Part shown: positions 44,435 to 56,375 of the stretch, piece by piece | Position numbering within the stretch: the stretch's first letter is position 1 | Layout: the number at the start of each line of letters is the position of its first letter | Origin: Hyaloscypha bicolor E | Lineage: Eukaryota > Ascomycota > Leotiomycetes > Helotiales > Hyaloscyphaceae | Direction of reading: 5' to 3' | Assembly: GCF_002865645.1 (NCBI RefSeq) | Contig: NW_020194667.1 | Location: 744,001 to 808,000, forward strand | Length of the DNA stretch: 64,000 nt | Notes under the pieces: generated by a model | Told to the model about the DNA's origin: nothing | Databases searched by the model: none | Seen by the model: only the letters and a program-made list of their open reading frames with translations | Made by a program: the position numbers and the translations under genes

Positions 44435-46458
44435 GTGCCGCTGGAGACTCTCGGGTTCTATACATTCTCACTACTCTTCTTTTTCATGATAAAATCAGTT
44501 ATTTCTTTTCACTGGAACGTGTTATTAGTAAAAGTTAACTTTGGTTTCTTATTAGTTCTAGTTGATGTGCTCTTTGCTGGGTTGTCACATTTCCAATCAT
44601 ACGATATACAATTTTTTCCCCTTCAAAACAAGACTTCTAGATTTCGCAAAACATAACCGTAACGTATGACCGACCCGACGCCGGCGTGCTACAAGAGTAT
44701 GAAGCTGGCTCTATTCTTTCAGTCTGTGGTTGAAGTATCGTTCGGAAAATATATTCTGATTATTTCTCTTAATGATAAATTTCGATCAATAGTGGCATGC
44801 AAATCCCTTACCAAACCATCGAATAATTCAATGTGCAAGGAGAGAGAGGGTGGGATGCTTTGTCCGGTGCTCTCGCCTTCCGCCCATTCTACTAATAATT
44901 GATGCAAGATAATGCGTAGCCGATATCTAAGATTCCCAAGTGGCTTTTGATTAAAGCGACACTGGGCTTTACATTTGAATTTCAGATTTTTGAGAAAGAA
45001 ATCTTACAACAATAGCGAACTGACGCCGATATACCATAGAAGTCGAGGATCGGTTGAACTATCGCCCAAGTACAATAGTAATAAGAAATAATCCAATTCC
45101 CCTCCACTCTATCGTCGTATGTGGCGGATAATATGTGTGAATTATACTATATACTTGCTATTCTTTCCCTTTGTCGCTTTGGGGTAAACTCCGTCAATTA
45201 CTAAACGTATAGTCAAGGCGCTGCTACCCAAACTATTAGCACAATGTGCCATTGGCCGCGATCCATGGGCAAATCCATCCTAACTGAGCGGAACTCGGAC
45301 AGGCACTCGTGACCTTCCTCGCGCCAAATGCTCATCTTCTTTGTGGCTTCGACTTAGCAACCCTATTCGGTAGCCCCTTCGCTTACGAAAAGGGGTAAGA
45401 CATCAAGTCCAGGCTAGCAGTTTCCGAGACTTTACTAGCTGGAAATCCGTCAATGTGTATGCAACAAGTCCACGGTAGTATTTTCCGAGACTTGTCTATT
45501 AAGACATCCGCCTCAGGCAGTCGCATTGATAACTGATCGGGTTGCAGCCCGTCCCGGTGCGTCGGGCAATGACGCTCCCGCTCCAACCGTCGTGGCCGCC
45601 GTTGAACGCTGACTTTAGCCACAAAGCCCCCCCCCCCCCCCGTGGTTTTATCGGGGAGCAGGGCGCACGAGGGTAGTACCCCGCCACAATCGAATTGGGT
45701 GAGAGGTAAGCAGGGAGCGAGAGAGCTGCCGCAAACCCGGAAAAAATCGTGCGCAGCTTGGCATTCTTTCTTTCCACCAACGTGTTATCTTCGACAGTTC
45801 TTCTATCTGATCCTTTCTAAATAAAGGGATTTCTTCTTCTTTTCTAGTGGTTTCCTTCTGCTTTTTTCGAATAGGATAGTACCCGCCAAACTACTATCAA
45901 GTCGAATGATTGAAGCAACAGCCTATGGTACCTTTGGAGGGCCTCTTACGATTACGCTCCATGGCAAGAATACTCGTTCAGAAACGAACTCAAGGCCTCG
46001 AAACCAGCGCCACTAGAGGAGGATTCAAGTAAAAAGAAGTCGAGAATCATTACCAAAGTTATAAGCTGCTAAGCCACATCCTATATTATTGTCACGCCCA
46101 CAGCAATTCTATGTATGTTTATCCATAGTCAAGTACTGAGGCGAGATACATTATCCACATCAACTTTCTTCTTTGAGCATTGTCTACCTAGACTGTCAAG
46201 TCGTACAACTTCGGAAGTACCTCTTTTAGGAACCGAGTTAATATGGCAAGGATATAATCTGATGATTACTGGACGTCGTTACGGTACCCATCTTTCCCCC
46301 GCCTTTATGCTTGTTCTCCACAATTTTCGTCGCCCTATAAAAAGGCAAGGAAGTACTCACATGTAACAAACTGTGAGTATCGATTGCCCCTACAAAATAT
46401 TAAGCTCTTTGAAAACACGAAGCGCCGTTTAACCACCAATCGTTCTATTTCTTTTACT
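44435..46458. other. intergenic, no gene supported
   Basis: About 2 kb. Hairpin CCCCTTCGCTTACGAAAAGGGG (about 45375-45397), two similar TTCCGAGACTT words (45421 and 45484) and a run of about 17 C near 45630 are the only structures. Short frames match nothing; it may hold worn transposon sequence. Confidence 0.35.
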
Positions 46459-47676
46459 ATGTATTTCAAGAACTTCATTGCCAGTTTGCTACAGTAGCCA
46501 TGGTTGCTAGTCTCGCCTTAAGTATTCAACATAGGATGTTGGACTTTCCGCCTTGACGCAAATGGAACTACCCTCCGTACAGTCGCTCATTCCGTTGACA
46601 ACCCCAATCAACCAGATCTTTTTGCTCGCGATGATGACACTACTGCTGCTTCAGCAGCGACAGCCATGCGACGCACAGAACGCTCTGTACCCGAATTGGC
46701 AAAAGGTACTTCCACAAGTGGCGTTTATTGCTGGGGTTATGGCCTCGGCCACGCAGGAGTCGATATCTCAACCCAGAATCTCCAAAACTAGGCAGGATTA
46801 GGCAAAAGTGAGTGTTCAAGGCCATATCAGACAGCAAAATTCGGCACCGTCATCAATAGCACGCTTGTATACACTTGTATTGATAAAATTGGTGATGTGA
46901 GAGGTTCCGTACGAATGTTAGGGAGGCGTTGGGTGAAGAGGTTTTAGTTGATCCATAGTATCGCTTAAGCTGATCACTGTTATCAAACCCCGCATATGCT
47001 CGTTATTTAGCTGATCACTATTATCGCTTAAAGAAGCGAGACAGCTAGCCGAGCAAATGAATAGGTTTTGTGGCAGTCATATTTTAGGCATGTGCTCTGC
47101 ATATGCTTTCCTTATGCGGGCTTAGGGTCAGGGGTTAGGGTCCGGGTTAGTTCCGGGGGGTTGGGGCCGGTGAGAGCATCCCGCATTAGGATATATTAAA
47201 GCGTAAAGGCCCTACAGGTTAAGGTTAGCATATGCTAAGTATATAGGTTCCATATGCCGAGCATATACTACAGATAATAATAATAGTAAAGCAAGATATA
47301 TTCTAACTTACTTATATGCTTCTTAGTAATAAAGGTTAAGCATATGCTAGGAGTATGCCTGGCGGGCCGTTGGGAAGAGGTCGGGGTTGGAAGGTGGGAG
47401 TGAACGAGGACATATGTTTATTTATTATTAAAGCTAGCAGATATAGAGTGGTTTTTGGTGAGAAAAGTTGATCCACATTATGGAAAATACAAGGGTATTC
47501 TCGCTAATTGATAATATCGATTAGCTTAAGCGATACTATGGATCAGCTACTGGCTCTTGGGTGAAATGGGTCCTGCTTACGAGGCGGGATACTATATATT
47601 CCCCAGCACCTTTGACGCAAAGATCATCGGTAAAAGCCATGGGGGAGATAACATATGCGTGCAGCAGTGGAAGTGA
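46459..47676 (+). pseudogene. secreted-protein pseudogene split by a TA-flanked element
   Basis: A start with signal-peptide character (46459, MYFKNFIASL) runs into a one-base frameshift near 46490, another shift near 46550, then a stretch with GVYCWGYGLGHAGVD, a pattern I know from small secreted fungal proteins (CWGYxLxHxDVD), an in-frame stop near 46790, and then a 601-bp element. After the element, AGYYIFPSTF and NICVQQW continue in a family-like way to about 47676. Three or more lesions make it non-functional. The ancestral role is unknown. Confidence 0.5.
46947..47547. mobile_element. 601-bp TA-flanked inverted-repeat element
   Basis: Ends G(T/C)TGATCCATAGTATCGC and continuing TTAAGCT match over about 25 bp in inverse orientation, with one mismatch. 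TA lies outside both ends (46945-46946, 47548-47549). Internal copies of the GCTGATCACT-TTATCGCTTA motif and of AGCATATGCT occur. It has no coding capacity. Its TIR is unrelated to that of the 7567-7755 MITE, so it is a second family. It contains a telomere-like TTAGGG patch (about 47130-47160). Confidence 0.8.
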
Positions 47677-48496
47677 CACGCCTTTGGAGCGTGGGAGGCA
47701 GCGGTTAAACTTTTGGAGGTTCTGTTCTGTTGATTCGGGGTATACTTCCTATCTGTGGGAGAGGACTATATTGCTACTACGTGCCATTCTTGTTAGAAGG
47801 AACACAAAATAGTTGGAATTGAAAGCTTGGTTTTGCTTCACGATACGGAATGAGTTTGGGTGAAAAGAATTCGATGAAGGAAGTTGCTAAATTCGGCTGG
47901 AAATGCGATTAGAAAGAATAAGATAATATATTTGAACTGCTCTCAGACAAGATTTTATTATTGAAAATTTGAAACCCACCAGCGTTTCTTGCCCGTAAAA
48001 TTGGGCACACAGCGTAGATATTGGGTGTGCTTACTCTAGCCTGGTGAAAGTGAGGTTGTGGAATAGGCGATCGATGGGCATTATTAGCTTCCAGCACGTG
48101 CGCTTGTTGAAAGCGTAGGTGCTGTAAGCAGCCCTGCTGGAAATATGGATGATGTGAGTGATCGTGTTAGGAGAAATTTTTCTTGAAATCACCTTGCTGC
48201 TGATGGGGAGGAGGCAGCGGTAAAGAAGGAGGTGTTTCCAGAGTCTGAAGAAGGGGGATGGGGGTTGGAGAGAAAGATGAAGCTGCTGAGGAAGGAAGCC
48301 GTTTGTTCCTTTGGGGTTCTGGAGTTAAGAACGTTGCGAGAGGCTTTGGGGTTTGCTGTCGCGGTATTTATACTCTGATAATGTTTATTTAATTTGCTGA
48401 CAAACACAATTTTCACATACATATCGAGCCACTGATGCTGAAGCAACTCGAGCCAGTGGAGGATGCTCAATTCTGTTCAGTCTATGGTCAGAGTAA
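47677..48496. other. intergenic, no gene seen
   Basis: About 820 bp downstream of the GH51 gene. Short frames only. No repeat found. Confidence 0.3.
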
Positions 48497-50377
48497 TTAC
48501 TGACGACAAGTCCTCAATTTCCATCTTAATAGTGTAAAGCTATGCTCCTCAAAAGTAAACTTCCCATGGCCATCCCAACATGATCCCCTAATAGTGACCT
48601 TCTCAGCACCCTCTTGATTATTGTCTCTGATATGATTGCTCTTGCCTCCCACAATAAAAATCTCGACTGGGCCAGCCACTTCAGGCAAGGTTGTCGACAT
48701 CGCCTCCGTCTCGGAAATGTTCACCACCGCCAAATTCATCCAGCCATCTTCACTCAAGGCTGCCGAGACATCTAGAAGAGGCAATTCCATCGTGCTCGCC
48801 AACCAGGAGGGAAATGTTTTCCCCTTATAAGCAGCAGAACGTACATGTGTGGCAAGGGACTTCCCGCGCATGTACTTGGAAAACAATAACAGTGGCCAGT
48901 ATGTAGTCTGCTTGATAATGCCTCTCTCTGTGGTCATCAGGGGTGCGATGACATTCACGCTCTGTGCGATCGTAGCCATTCCAATATGTTTGGCCTGCCG
49001 CACGAACACATTCAGCCAAACTGCGACAGCTAGCGCGTCCGAGAGGTCGTATAGTTCTTCCGCCCCTTTGTCGCCTGGTGCGCGTGTTGGGTCCCACACG
49101 TTCCATTCGTCGAAGCAGATAGTTGGACGGGTCAGTTTCTTCGCTGACGTGTCGATACTTCCGCTCATATAACCTTCGTAATCAAAATCGCAACGTGCGA
49201 GATCGATCATTGCCGATGTCATCTCTATTGCTCGCTCGGCTGCTTTTGGTGATGTGACATTCTCACAATGCCTTCGTATTTTAGTGTGCGACAAATTTTT
49301 TGACATAACCTGAACACTTACTCTCTTCCAAATGTATACATATGTATGGAATGCATGTCAATCCATTGAATTGACTCTTGGAGAACATATCGATCCCAGT
49401 CGCTATGACCGTTTTTGCCACAAAGTATAAGAGTAATGGATGGATCAAGAAGCTTGAGTGCTGTAACATGATTAGAAATTTCTGACCTTAGAATTGTATC
49501 AACCCGCGGAAGTTTCGATTTACCTTTCGCCCATTGATGCGCTTTTTTTGCGTAATGCTCTTTCGTGTCTTGTTCAACCTGCCTGTACGGTTTCAGTTTA
49601 GAATTTTCAAACGAATATTTACGACTAAATGTCTTGTAACTGACCAAGGGCCCCAAATCTCATTCCCAAGTGCCCAGTATTTCACTTTGTATGGCTTTTC
49701 ATGGCCATTCGCTCGTCGCATGTTGGCATAGTGTGTATCTTGCTCGGAGTTGCAGTATTCCAGCCATGCAAGAGCTATCGAAATCAAACTGATATTAGCT
49801 GTAGACTTTCCGTAAAATCTTTCATAGCATTCTTACCATCTTCCAAAGTTCCGGTCCCCATGTTCAGCGCCAGATACGGCTCAGCGCCAACTTTCTCACA
49901 CCATAACATGAACTCGTCTGTTCCGAAATGATTCGACTCTGTACCCAACCAAGCCAATTCTGGTCTCTTGGGACGTTTCTCTCGAGGCCCTACCCCATCT
50001 TGCCAACGATAGGTCGCTACAAAATTTCCTCCGGGGTACCGAACAACAGGAACTTTTAGCTCTTTCATGCAATCAATAACATCTGTTCGAAACCCGTTCT
50101 CGTCGATCAAGTTGTTTTCGTTCTTGGGGTCATATATGCCGCCGTATATACACCGTCCCATGTGTCTAAAGAAATCCGAATTTTCTTTTAGCTTTCTGAG
50201 ATACTAATATACCGAGAGAGTTGGAAAAAATTGACAGTCAGTCTTTTTGCTTTCACACAGGGCGGCTCACTCAGTAAATCCCCCATACATCAATGGGTTG
50301 ATATCCGAAATCGCCTGATCTGGAGACGTATAGATGGAAGCTTCATTTTGGGACAGAATTTCAGTGAAGCTCGTCAT
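48497..50377 (-). CDS. alpha-L-arabinofuranosidase, GH51, intracellular type
   Basis: Releases L-arabinose from arabino-oligosaccharides. Six exons join in frame. Order: start [60 protein letters not shown], acid/base Glu in YWALGNEIWGPW, IHMYTFGREHCENVTSP, nucleophile Glu in CFDEWNVW, then the beta-sandwich C-terminal domain to ...TCRQ. There is no signal peptide, unlike secreted members, so it acts on imported short oligosaccharides. The neighbouring sugar permease is divergent, which fits oligosaccharide uptake followed by internal cleavage. Start at 50377 is favoured over an open upstream frame. Confidence 0.9.
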
Positions 50378-51314
50378 TCTGAATAAGGCAGTCTGATTGT
50401 AAATAGCAAGCGGATACAGATGAAGAATCTGTTTTTGAGAATGTGGGTAGTGGCCGTAGTGGTGCAAAATAACCACAAACACGTTGTCGGTGATATAAAC
50501 AAAATATTACACTTCGCAGAGCTGAACTTAAGCATGAAAACTTCAATGGCAAGCATCCTCCAATGGTGGGCGAAAATCCATCTTCTAGGTGGATAGAAGC
50601 CCAATAGTATATCGGGGAGTATCGGTGCGGGGCACGCTCGTGGAGTATCGGCTCACTTGTGGGGTATTAATTAGCTGGCTTGCGGATACTGACTGTTTGC
50701 GCCCCTCTTCCGTCTTCCGAGGTTCTCCCGAGGTTCCCCAAGGTTTTACCGATGTTTCCCCAATGTCCTCCCGACTGTGTTGCCAGTATGGTGCCCCACA
50801 AACCTTAAGGTAGCGGGCCGGTTTCTCAACTGTTGGGCTGTTGCTCTCTCGCTTAGTCCTTGGTATGGATCTGTGAATTACTAGTGTCCCTGGAAGGTCG
50901 CCCCTCCATTTCCCGCTTTTCACCCAGAATCCAGATCCGGGGCCCCTCACGGAGAACAACAGTCTGGCCGGCCAAAGGTGCGTCCACAGAGTATTAAGTC
51001 AATTTTGATGGGACCCCTCCTAAATGCTGCCCAAGGATTTGCCTCTATGCGGAATATGCGGAATATGCGGAAACTCTACTAAGTTATTCCTCGTCCAGTA
51101 GATTGCAATAATCTATAAAGCCCGCCTGCATTCCAGCTTTGGACCTTTAGATTTCTACCATCCGTTATTTCCCAGCCATTCTTCAGCCGTTACCCTTACA
51201 TCGAGTAGCAAAGCATATCTTCTTATTTCTCCATCCAAAGGTTGGCCACTTCCGATTTGCAACCTGATTCTCGACACCGTGGTCTCTGCTCGAAAGACTC
51301 AGAACGAAGTCACC
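50378..51314. promoter_or_regulatory. divergent promoter, GH51 and permease
   Basis: 937 bp. It contains three GAGTATCGG/TATCGG words at 50607-50655 and the triple CGG array at 51050-51070. Otherwise no gene. Confidence 0.4.
51050..51070 (+). promoter_or_regulatory. three CGG triplets at 9-bp steps
   Basis: CGGAATATGCGGAATATGCGG: three direct CGG-N6-CGG repeats, about 245 bp before the permease start. Direct CGG repeats are bound by Zn2Cys6 regulators of sugar genes (for example AmyR, though with another spacing). A Zn2Cys6 gene lies 1.1 kb downstream of the permease. Confidence 0.45.
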
Positions 51315-53014
51315 ATGGACCCCGAAAAGAATATGGCCGTTACACACATGGACCAGCCCATCGACTCGAGTGGTGAAACAGCTGCTCATCTTGCGAACCA
51401 AGAAGATCACGAGCAAACCAGGATGCAAGCCATCAAGCAAAATCCATGGGCATTTGCATGGTGTATGTATGCCGTCTGGCTTACTCTTCTCGTAAGCTTT
51501 GAGAACCAGGCATCTGGAATTGTGATCGGTATTCCACAATTTCGGAAGGATTTTGGGTACTTCGCAGACGGCACTTATGTTCTCCCTGCGAATTGGCAGG
51601 CTGCATTCAGTGGTGGGCCTGTTGCATCGTAAGCTATGACCCTTATGATCAGTTATGAAAGATGAAGGCTGAAAGAACTTAGAACAGCAATTGGAGCTTT
51701 GACAGCCGGATTCTTTGCCGATCTAATTGGCCGCAAGAAGACGATCATCGCAGTCCTTGCCATCTCATTTGGCTCCGTAACCATGGAAGTGGTCTCAACC
51801 ACCAACCCGCTTTTCTTCGCTGGGAAAATTGTTAACGGTTTTGCCGTCGGAGTCTTAGCAGCTGTCTGCCCAACGTATATCGGCGAGCTTACTCCCCTTG
51901 CTCTCCGCGGCTTGTTTACTTGCCTCATGGCCCTGGCCTATACCATTGGTCCCTTCACCGCTGCTCTAATTCTCAACTCAACTGGCACAGTTGAGACACG
52001 CTGGGCCTATCGCGCCGTTTTCGTCTCTCAGTACGGATTCTCCGGAATTGCCGCACTATTTGTTTTCTTCATGCCCGAATCTCCTTGGTGGCTCTGCAGC
52101 AAGGGAAACGAGGAGAAGGCAATTCGAAGCCTCAGTCGTCTCGGCTACAATAAAAACGGCGAAGGCCCAAAACGACTGGCAGTTATCAAACTCACCCTCG
52201 AACAAGTCCGCAAGGAGACTGAAGGCGCTAGTTATCTGGAATGCTTTCGCAAATCGAACTTGAGACGCACTATCATCAGTATTGCCCCGCTCTCTATCCA
52301 GGCTCTCTGCGGTGTCATATTCATTGCCGGCTACTCTACCTACTACGCCCAGCTAGCAGGTTTCAGCACCAAGACCTCATTCCAGCTATTTGTAGGCCTG
52401 CAGGTCGTATCCGTGACTGGCAATGTTGTCTCGTGGTCGTTAATCGATCGGATCGGGCGCCGCAATCTCACTCTCTGGGGTTTGGCTTTCCTTACTGTTG
52501 TCTTGATGCTGGCTGGTGGTACCGCTACCGCTGGGAGTGTACCAAGCATCAAGGCTTGTCTGGGGTTCATGATTATATATGGCTTCTTCTACAACATGAC
52601 AATTGGCAGTACAGCTTACACAATCCTGACCGAGAACGCGACCTCTCGGCTCAGGGTTAAGACCATTGCAATTGGTGTTGCAGTGCAGAATACCTGGTAC
52701 ACGATGTTCAGTTTGGTTCTGCCGTATTTGTTCAATCCTGATAAGGCTAATCTCGGGGCAAAGGTATGCTTCCCAATTCACACGGCACGAATTCTGTACT
52801 AATACAAGCATTCTGATAGATTGCCTTTATTTTCGGTGGCATGGCAGTACTGTGTCTCATTTATATCTACTTTTATCAGCCGGAGACGACGGGTCGCTCA
52901 TACGAGGAATTGGATGAACTCTACATGAAGAAAGTCCCTGCACGCGAGTTCAAGGCTTTCGTCACAGATGCGGAGAAACAGGGGCAGGAGGCCAGTAAGA
53001 AAACTCATATTTGA
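51315..53014 (+). CDS. MFS alpha-glucoside/maltose permease-like transporter
   Basis: Proton-coupled disaccharide importer of the plasma membrane. Three exons: 51315-51628, 51683-52763, 52820-53014; 529 residues. Marks: long polar N-terminus, ASGIVIGIPQFRKDFG, ADLIGRKKTIIAVLA, YIGELTPLALRG, FMPESPWWLCSKG, QALCGVIFIAGYSTYYAQLAG, DRIGRRNLTLWG, and YQPETTGRSYEELDELY. The PESPWWL (not PESPRWL) form is typical of the maltose/alpha-glucoside branch. Divergent from GH51. The exact sugar is not shown. Confidence 0.87.
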
Positions 53015-54122
53015 AGAGGAGTGTGTTTTGATGTATGATGGACTTGTGGCTGGCTCGAGAAGTCAGAGATCTCACTTTTGGTTTTCCCTAAAATTGTTCA
53101 CACCTTACTCGTAGTGCATCCACTACTGGTGGCTCACTGGTGGCTCTAATTCGACTTCTGCTGTAATAATATTCTTATCGTTCAAAAGGTTGTCTACATG
53201 TGATGTGAAATGATAAAGGTTATCCCCTAGGGCCTAGGATGTGTTCATCCTAGGCAAGGGAGCGTGTAAAGCGGGTTTTCGTCGGGATCTTCGCAGGCCC
53301 AGCCCAAGTGTTTGTTACACCGCCTTGAGTTCTGCCTGGCAAAATTCGCCCATAGCGTTTCGCTACGGGGCATTCCAGCGCAACCCCTGAAAAGGCGGTG
53401 TGACAAAACTCAGGGGCTGCACCTGCCTCAAGCGGTTTTTCGTCGGGATCTCCGCAGCTGCACCTGCATAATGGGATCTCCAGATTTGCGGCTTTTGAGG
53501 CTTAAAATGTGGAGAAGCGACAATTCCCATTTGCTCCAGATCAGGCTTGGCGGTGTTCCTGGCTGGATCGTTCCAGGATCGATATTTGCCTAGATCGTCA
53601 GGCATTGCTGCCTCTTGATCCTGGACCGATCCTGACTCGTGAATTTTCGGCAAAGCCTGCTCCAGATCCTTGGCGTGTTTTCGCGAGCCCCCAGGCCAGG
53701 AGGAGCACACCTGTACTGTCCCCCCACCCCTCCCACAAAAATAATAGCGGCTGCCACTGCCCCAGTTTTCGATGAGGTACGATTTCTGAGTGGTTCGAGT
53801 CGTAGTCAGCCATTTAGCATGGGGCAAAAATTAGTCTGTGTATTAATCTACAGTACAGTACTGTAAGGAGAAGGTTCAAGAACGCTTTCAGCCCTGGCAG
53901 TGGCTCTCAGCCAGCTGGAAAGGCGCTTTCTCACTGGTTAAACACCCTGGATTCCTACTTGAACCTATACCCAAGACATATGCGCTAGCAATTATTCTTT
54001 GGGGGGCGGGGGGAGAAGTAGCATCATGTGGAAGGTCTACCCCGCATGTAAAAATATCAAACTACTAAACCGTTACTACTCCACGCTCTCCCACATTTAT
54101 CAATTCAGTAGCGACATTCACA
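53015..54122. repeat. intergenic with direct and inverted repeats
   Basis: AAGCGG(G/T)TTTTCGTCGGGATC occurs at about 53269 and 53429 (160 bp apart). Between them GTTTGTTACACCGCCTT is inverted as AAGGCGGTGTGACAAAAC near 53390. These suggest a worn small element. No gene. At 54000 a G-rich run (GGGGGGCGGGGGG) precedes the regulator gene. Confidence 0.4.
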
Positions 54123-56375
54123 ATGTTACATGGCCTGCCTGGGACTCACTTATCACATGGACGATCAGCAACCTCTTACAATAGACGACGAGCGAGCAAC
54201 GCTTGCCTCGTGTGCCGGTCGCGCAAAACCAAATGTGATAATCAGCGGCCAAGATGCGGCTTTTGCGTCTCAAACGGGGGAAATTGCCGCTATGTAGACT
54301 CAGACCCCTCTCAGCTCGATCGCTCTACCCTTACGATTCTTGAACGAATTAGCCAGTTGGAATCATCACTCATCAACCATATTGATTCCAAATTGGAAGA
54401 TAGAGCTTTCTCACCTACCAACGAGCAATTCCCGGGTGAGCCAAGAGACTTGCATGATTATGCCTATCAAACCCAGGGGCACATAGTAACTTCAAGACCA
54501 TATGAAAGCCCAACCACCGGATCCGTCGATTGGAGGTCCCCTGCTGTGAGTGGAATCGTCCAAAACAATCCGGGTACTCCCGTCGTCGTCCCTTCGGATG
54601 ACGCACCGCCATCAGCTGAAGTACTACTTCGGGCATCTGAAATGTCAATCGAGTCTATATTGAAATGGCCAATCTTCCCGGAAGCTGCTCCACATCTGGT
54701 CGCAACGCTTGAAATTCCACTCATCGAAGTCGTCGACCGACCAAGGCCAAACAATATACGCCAGCAAAGTTCAGCACTTCCGGATCTCAGCCCTGACACC
54801 ATCAATTGCCTCGTTCAGAATTTTCTGAATAACAATCACATTAAAAATCCCGTTTTAGATGTCAAGGCACTTTGGGCTGATGCCAGAGAATTTGCCGAGT
54901 CAGGTCCACAATGGGATGCAAGAAGTTGTTTACTAGTAGGGCTCATATATCTCAGAATGGTCGATCTCTAACAGTGTGTTTGTAGTTGCTTGTCTGCGCA
55001 ATCAGTACATTGTCAGCACCACTCACCGACGAACTTTCGCCCGGAGTTTCCAAGCAACAAGAGAGACTCTTAACAGCAGAGGCGTACTTTCTAGCGTCCC
55101 AACGACGTATTGGGATGCTCTGCCACGAGAATTCGTTCATCGGGGCACAATGCTCATTTCTAAGTGCGGTGTATCTGTTGTCAACATTGAGAATCCTTGC
55201 GGCGTGGAAATGTTTTGTCCAAGCAGGGTCACAATGCCTAGCATGGCTGACTAGTCAAGGTCGTATGACTCGGGATAACAAGCTGAAAGCAAATATCTCT
55301 TTCGGGGGAGATATGCTATGGCAGCAGAATGAGAACGAAAGGGCGCATCATATAGAGGAAAGCTTATATTGGAGCTGTCTGAAAAGCGAAATGTGAGTAA
55401 GCTCACACATAGATCCAGCTCCTGTTACACTATTTACGGCTGATTTCGGTAGCGAAGTAAGGTTCCACCTGAGGCTACCTGGCTCAGGTCTCGGAGAGGT
55501 CGACTATCCTCATCTTTATCCATCGCCCCCACAGGATGTGCCAGATATTTATGATCACACTTCTCCATCTTCGGCGAGTTCGCGGTCGTTCTCGAACCCA
55601 GAACAAACGCATGTGGATCGCCAGAATCTGCAGCTGGCCTGGTACTTCTACCTTGCAGAAATTGCAATGAAGCGAAAATTAAACAACCTTCTGGTTTGGC
55701 GATACGATAACAGATCAGAGGGAGAATTATTAGACCAAAAGAGCAAAGACCTCAGGTTGCAACGGAGTGTAGTCGAATTTGAAAGGCAGAATGAAGACTG
55801 GTCAGTACACCGCCGTATAAGCGCCACGTTGGTTTGCAAAGATTGAAACATTGGCCAGGTATCATATGTTGCCAGCGCAGATGAAGTTCCCGCAGGATTC
55901 GAACGTGCCGTCAAATGATATTCTCCGTCTCATATTGCGTGGACATATGAATGACATCAGAGATTTCGTTCGATTTCCAGCACTCGAAGAAGTCCTTGCA
56001 TTAAACCCACATGCTCTCCTGAGAAGCTTCAGTCCAGTCCAGCTCCAGCTTACTCGGGAGTGCTTACAGATAGCTGTAGAAAGCATAGAAGCAAATCGAG
56101 AGTCATTCTTTCATCGCCACCAGGGCACATGGTTGATGGCTCGAACTTGTACCAGGAGTTCCCTGATATTGCTAGCCATGGCTTTGAGATGCCAGGCGGA
56201 AGCACAATCTACTGGGGTAATGGCCATAGAGTTGGAAGAAATGATGCTGCCATCGCGGTGGAGAAAGGTTGTTGAGCAGACAGTTGAGGTACTTAAGTAT
56301 TGGTCGGATGAGAGCAATGATTTGGCGCGATTGAATGACCTGTTGCGGGACTTACTTCACACGTACGATTCATGA
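54123..56375 (+). CDS. Zn2Cys6 transcription factor
   Basis: Nuclear regulator. Four exons, joins near 54935/54985, 55393/55451 and 55800/55859, all in frame. The zinc cluster is ACLVCRSRKTKCD then RPRCGFCVSNGGNC (about residues 27-56). A polar part and a coiled-coil-like ILERISQLESSLINHI (about 75-90) follow; then the fungal regulatory domain with SCLLLLVCAISTLSAP, HIEESLYWSCLKSE-IEVRFHLRLPG and LAWYFYLAEIAMKRKLNNLL. The C-terminus lacks a clear activation domain. Adjacent to the permease/GH51 pair, so regulation of sugar genes is plausible but not shown. Confidence 0.83.

Noticed and set aside
45620..45640. poly-C run as a regulatory element
   Set aside because: Simple homopolymer, no gene nearby to regulate; could be length-variable in assembly.
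47127..47160. telomere or chromosome end
   Set aside because: Only a few degenerate TTAGGG units inside a TIR element, with genes continuing on both sides.
53780..53815. tRNA gene (GGTTCGAGTCG word)
   Set aside because: No A box and no acceptor stem pairing around it.
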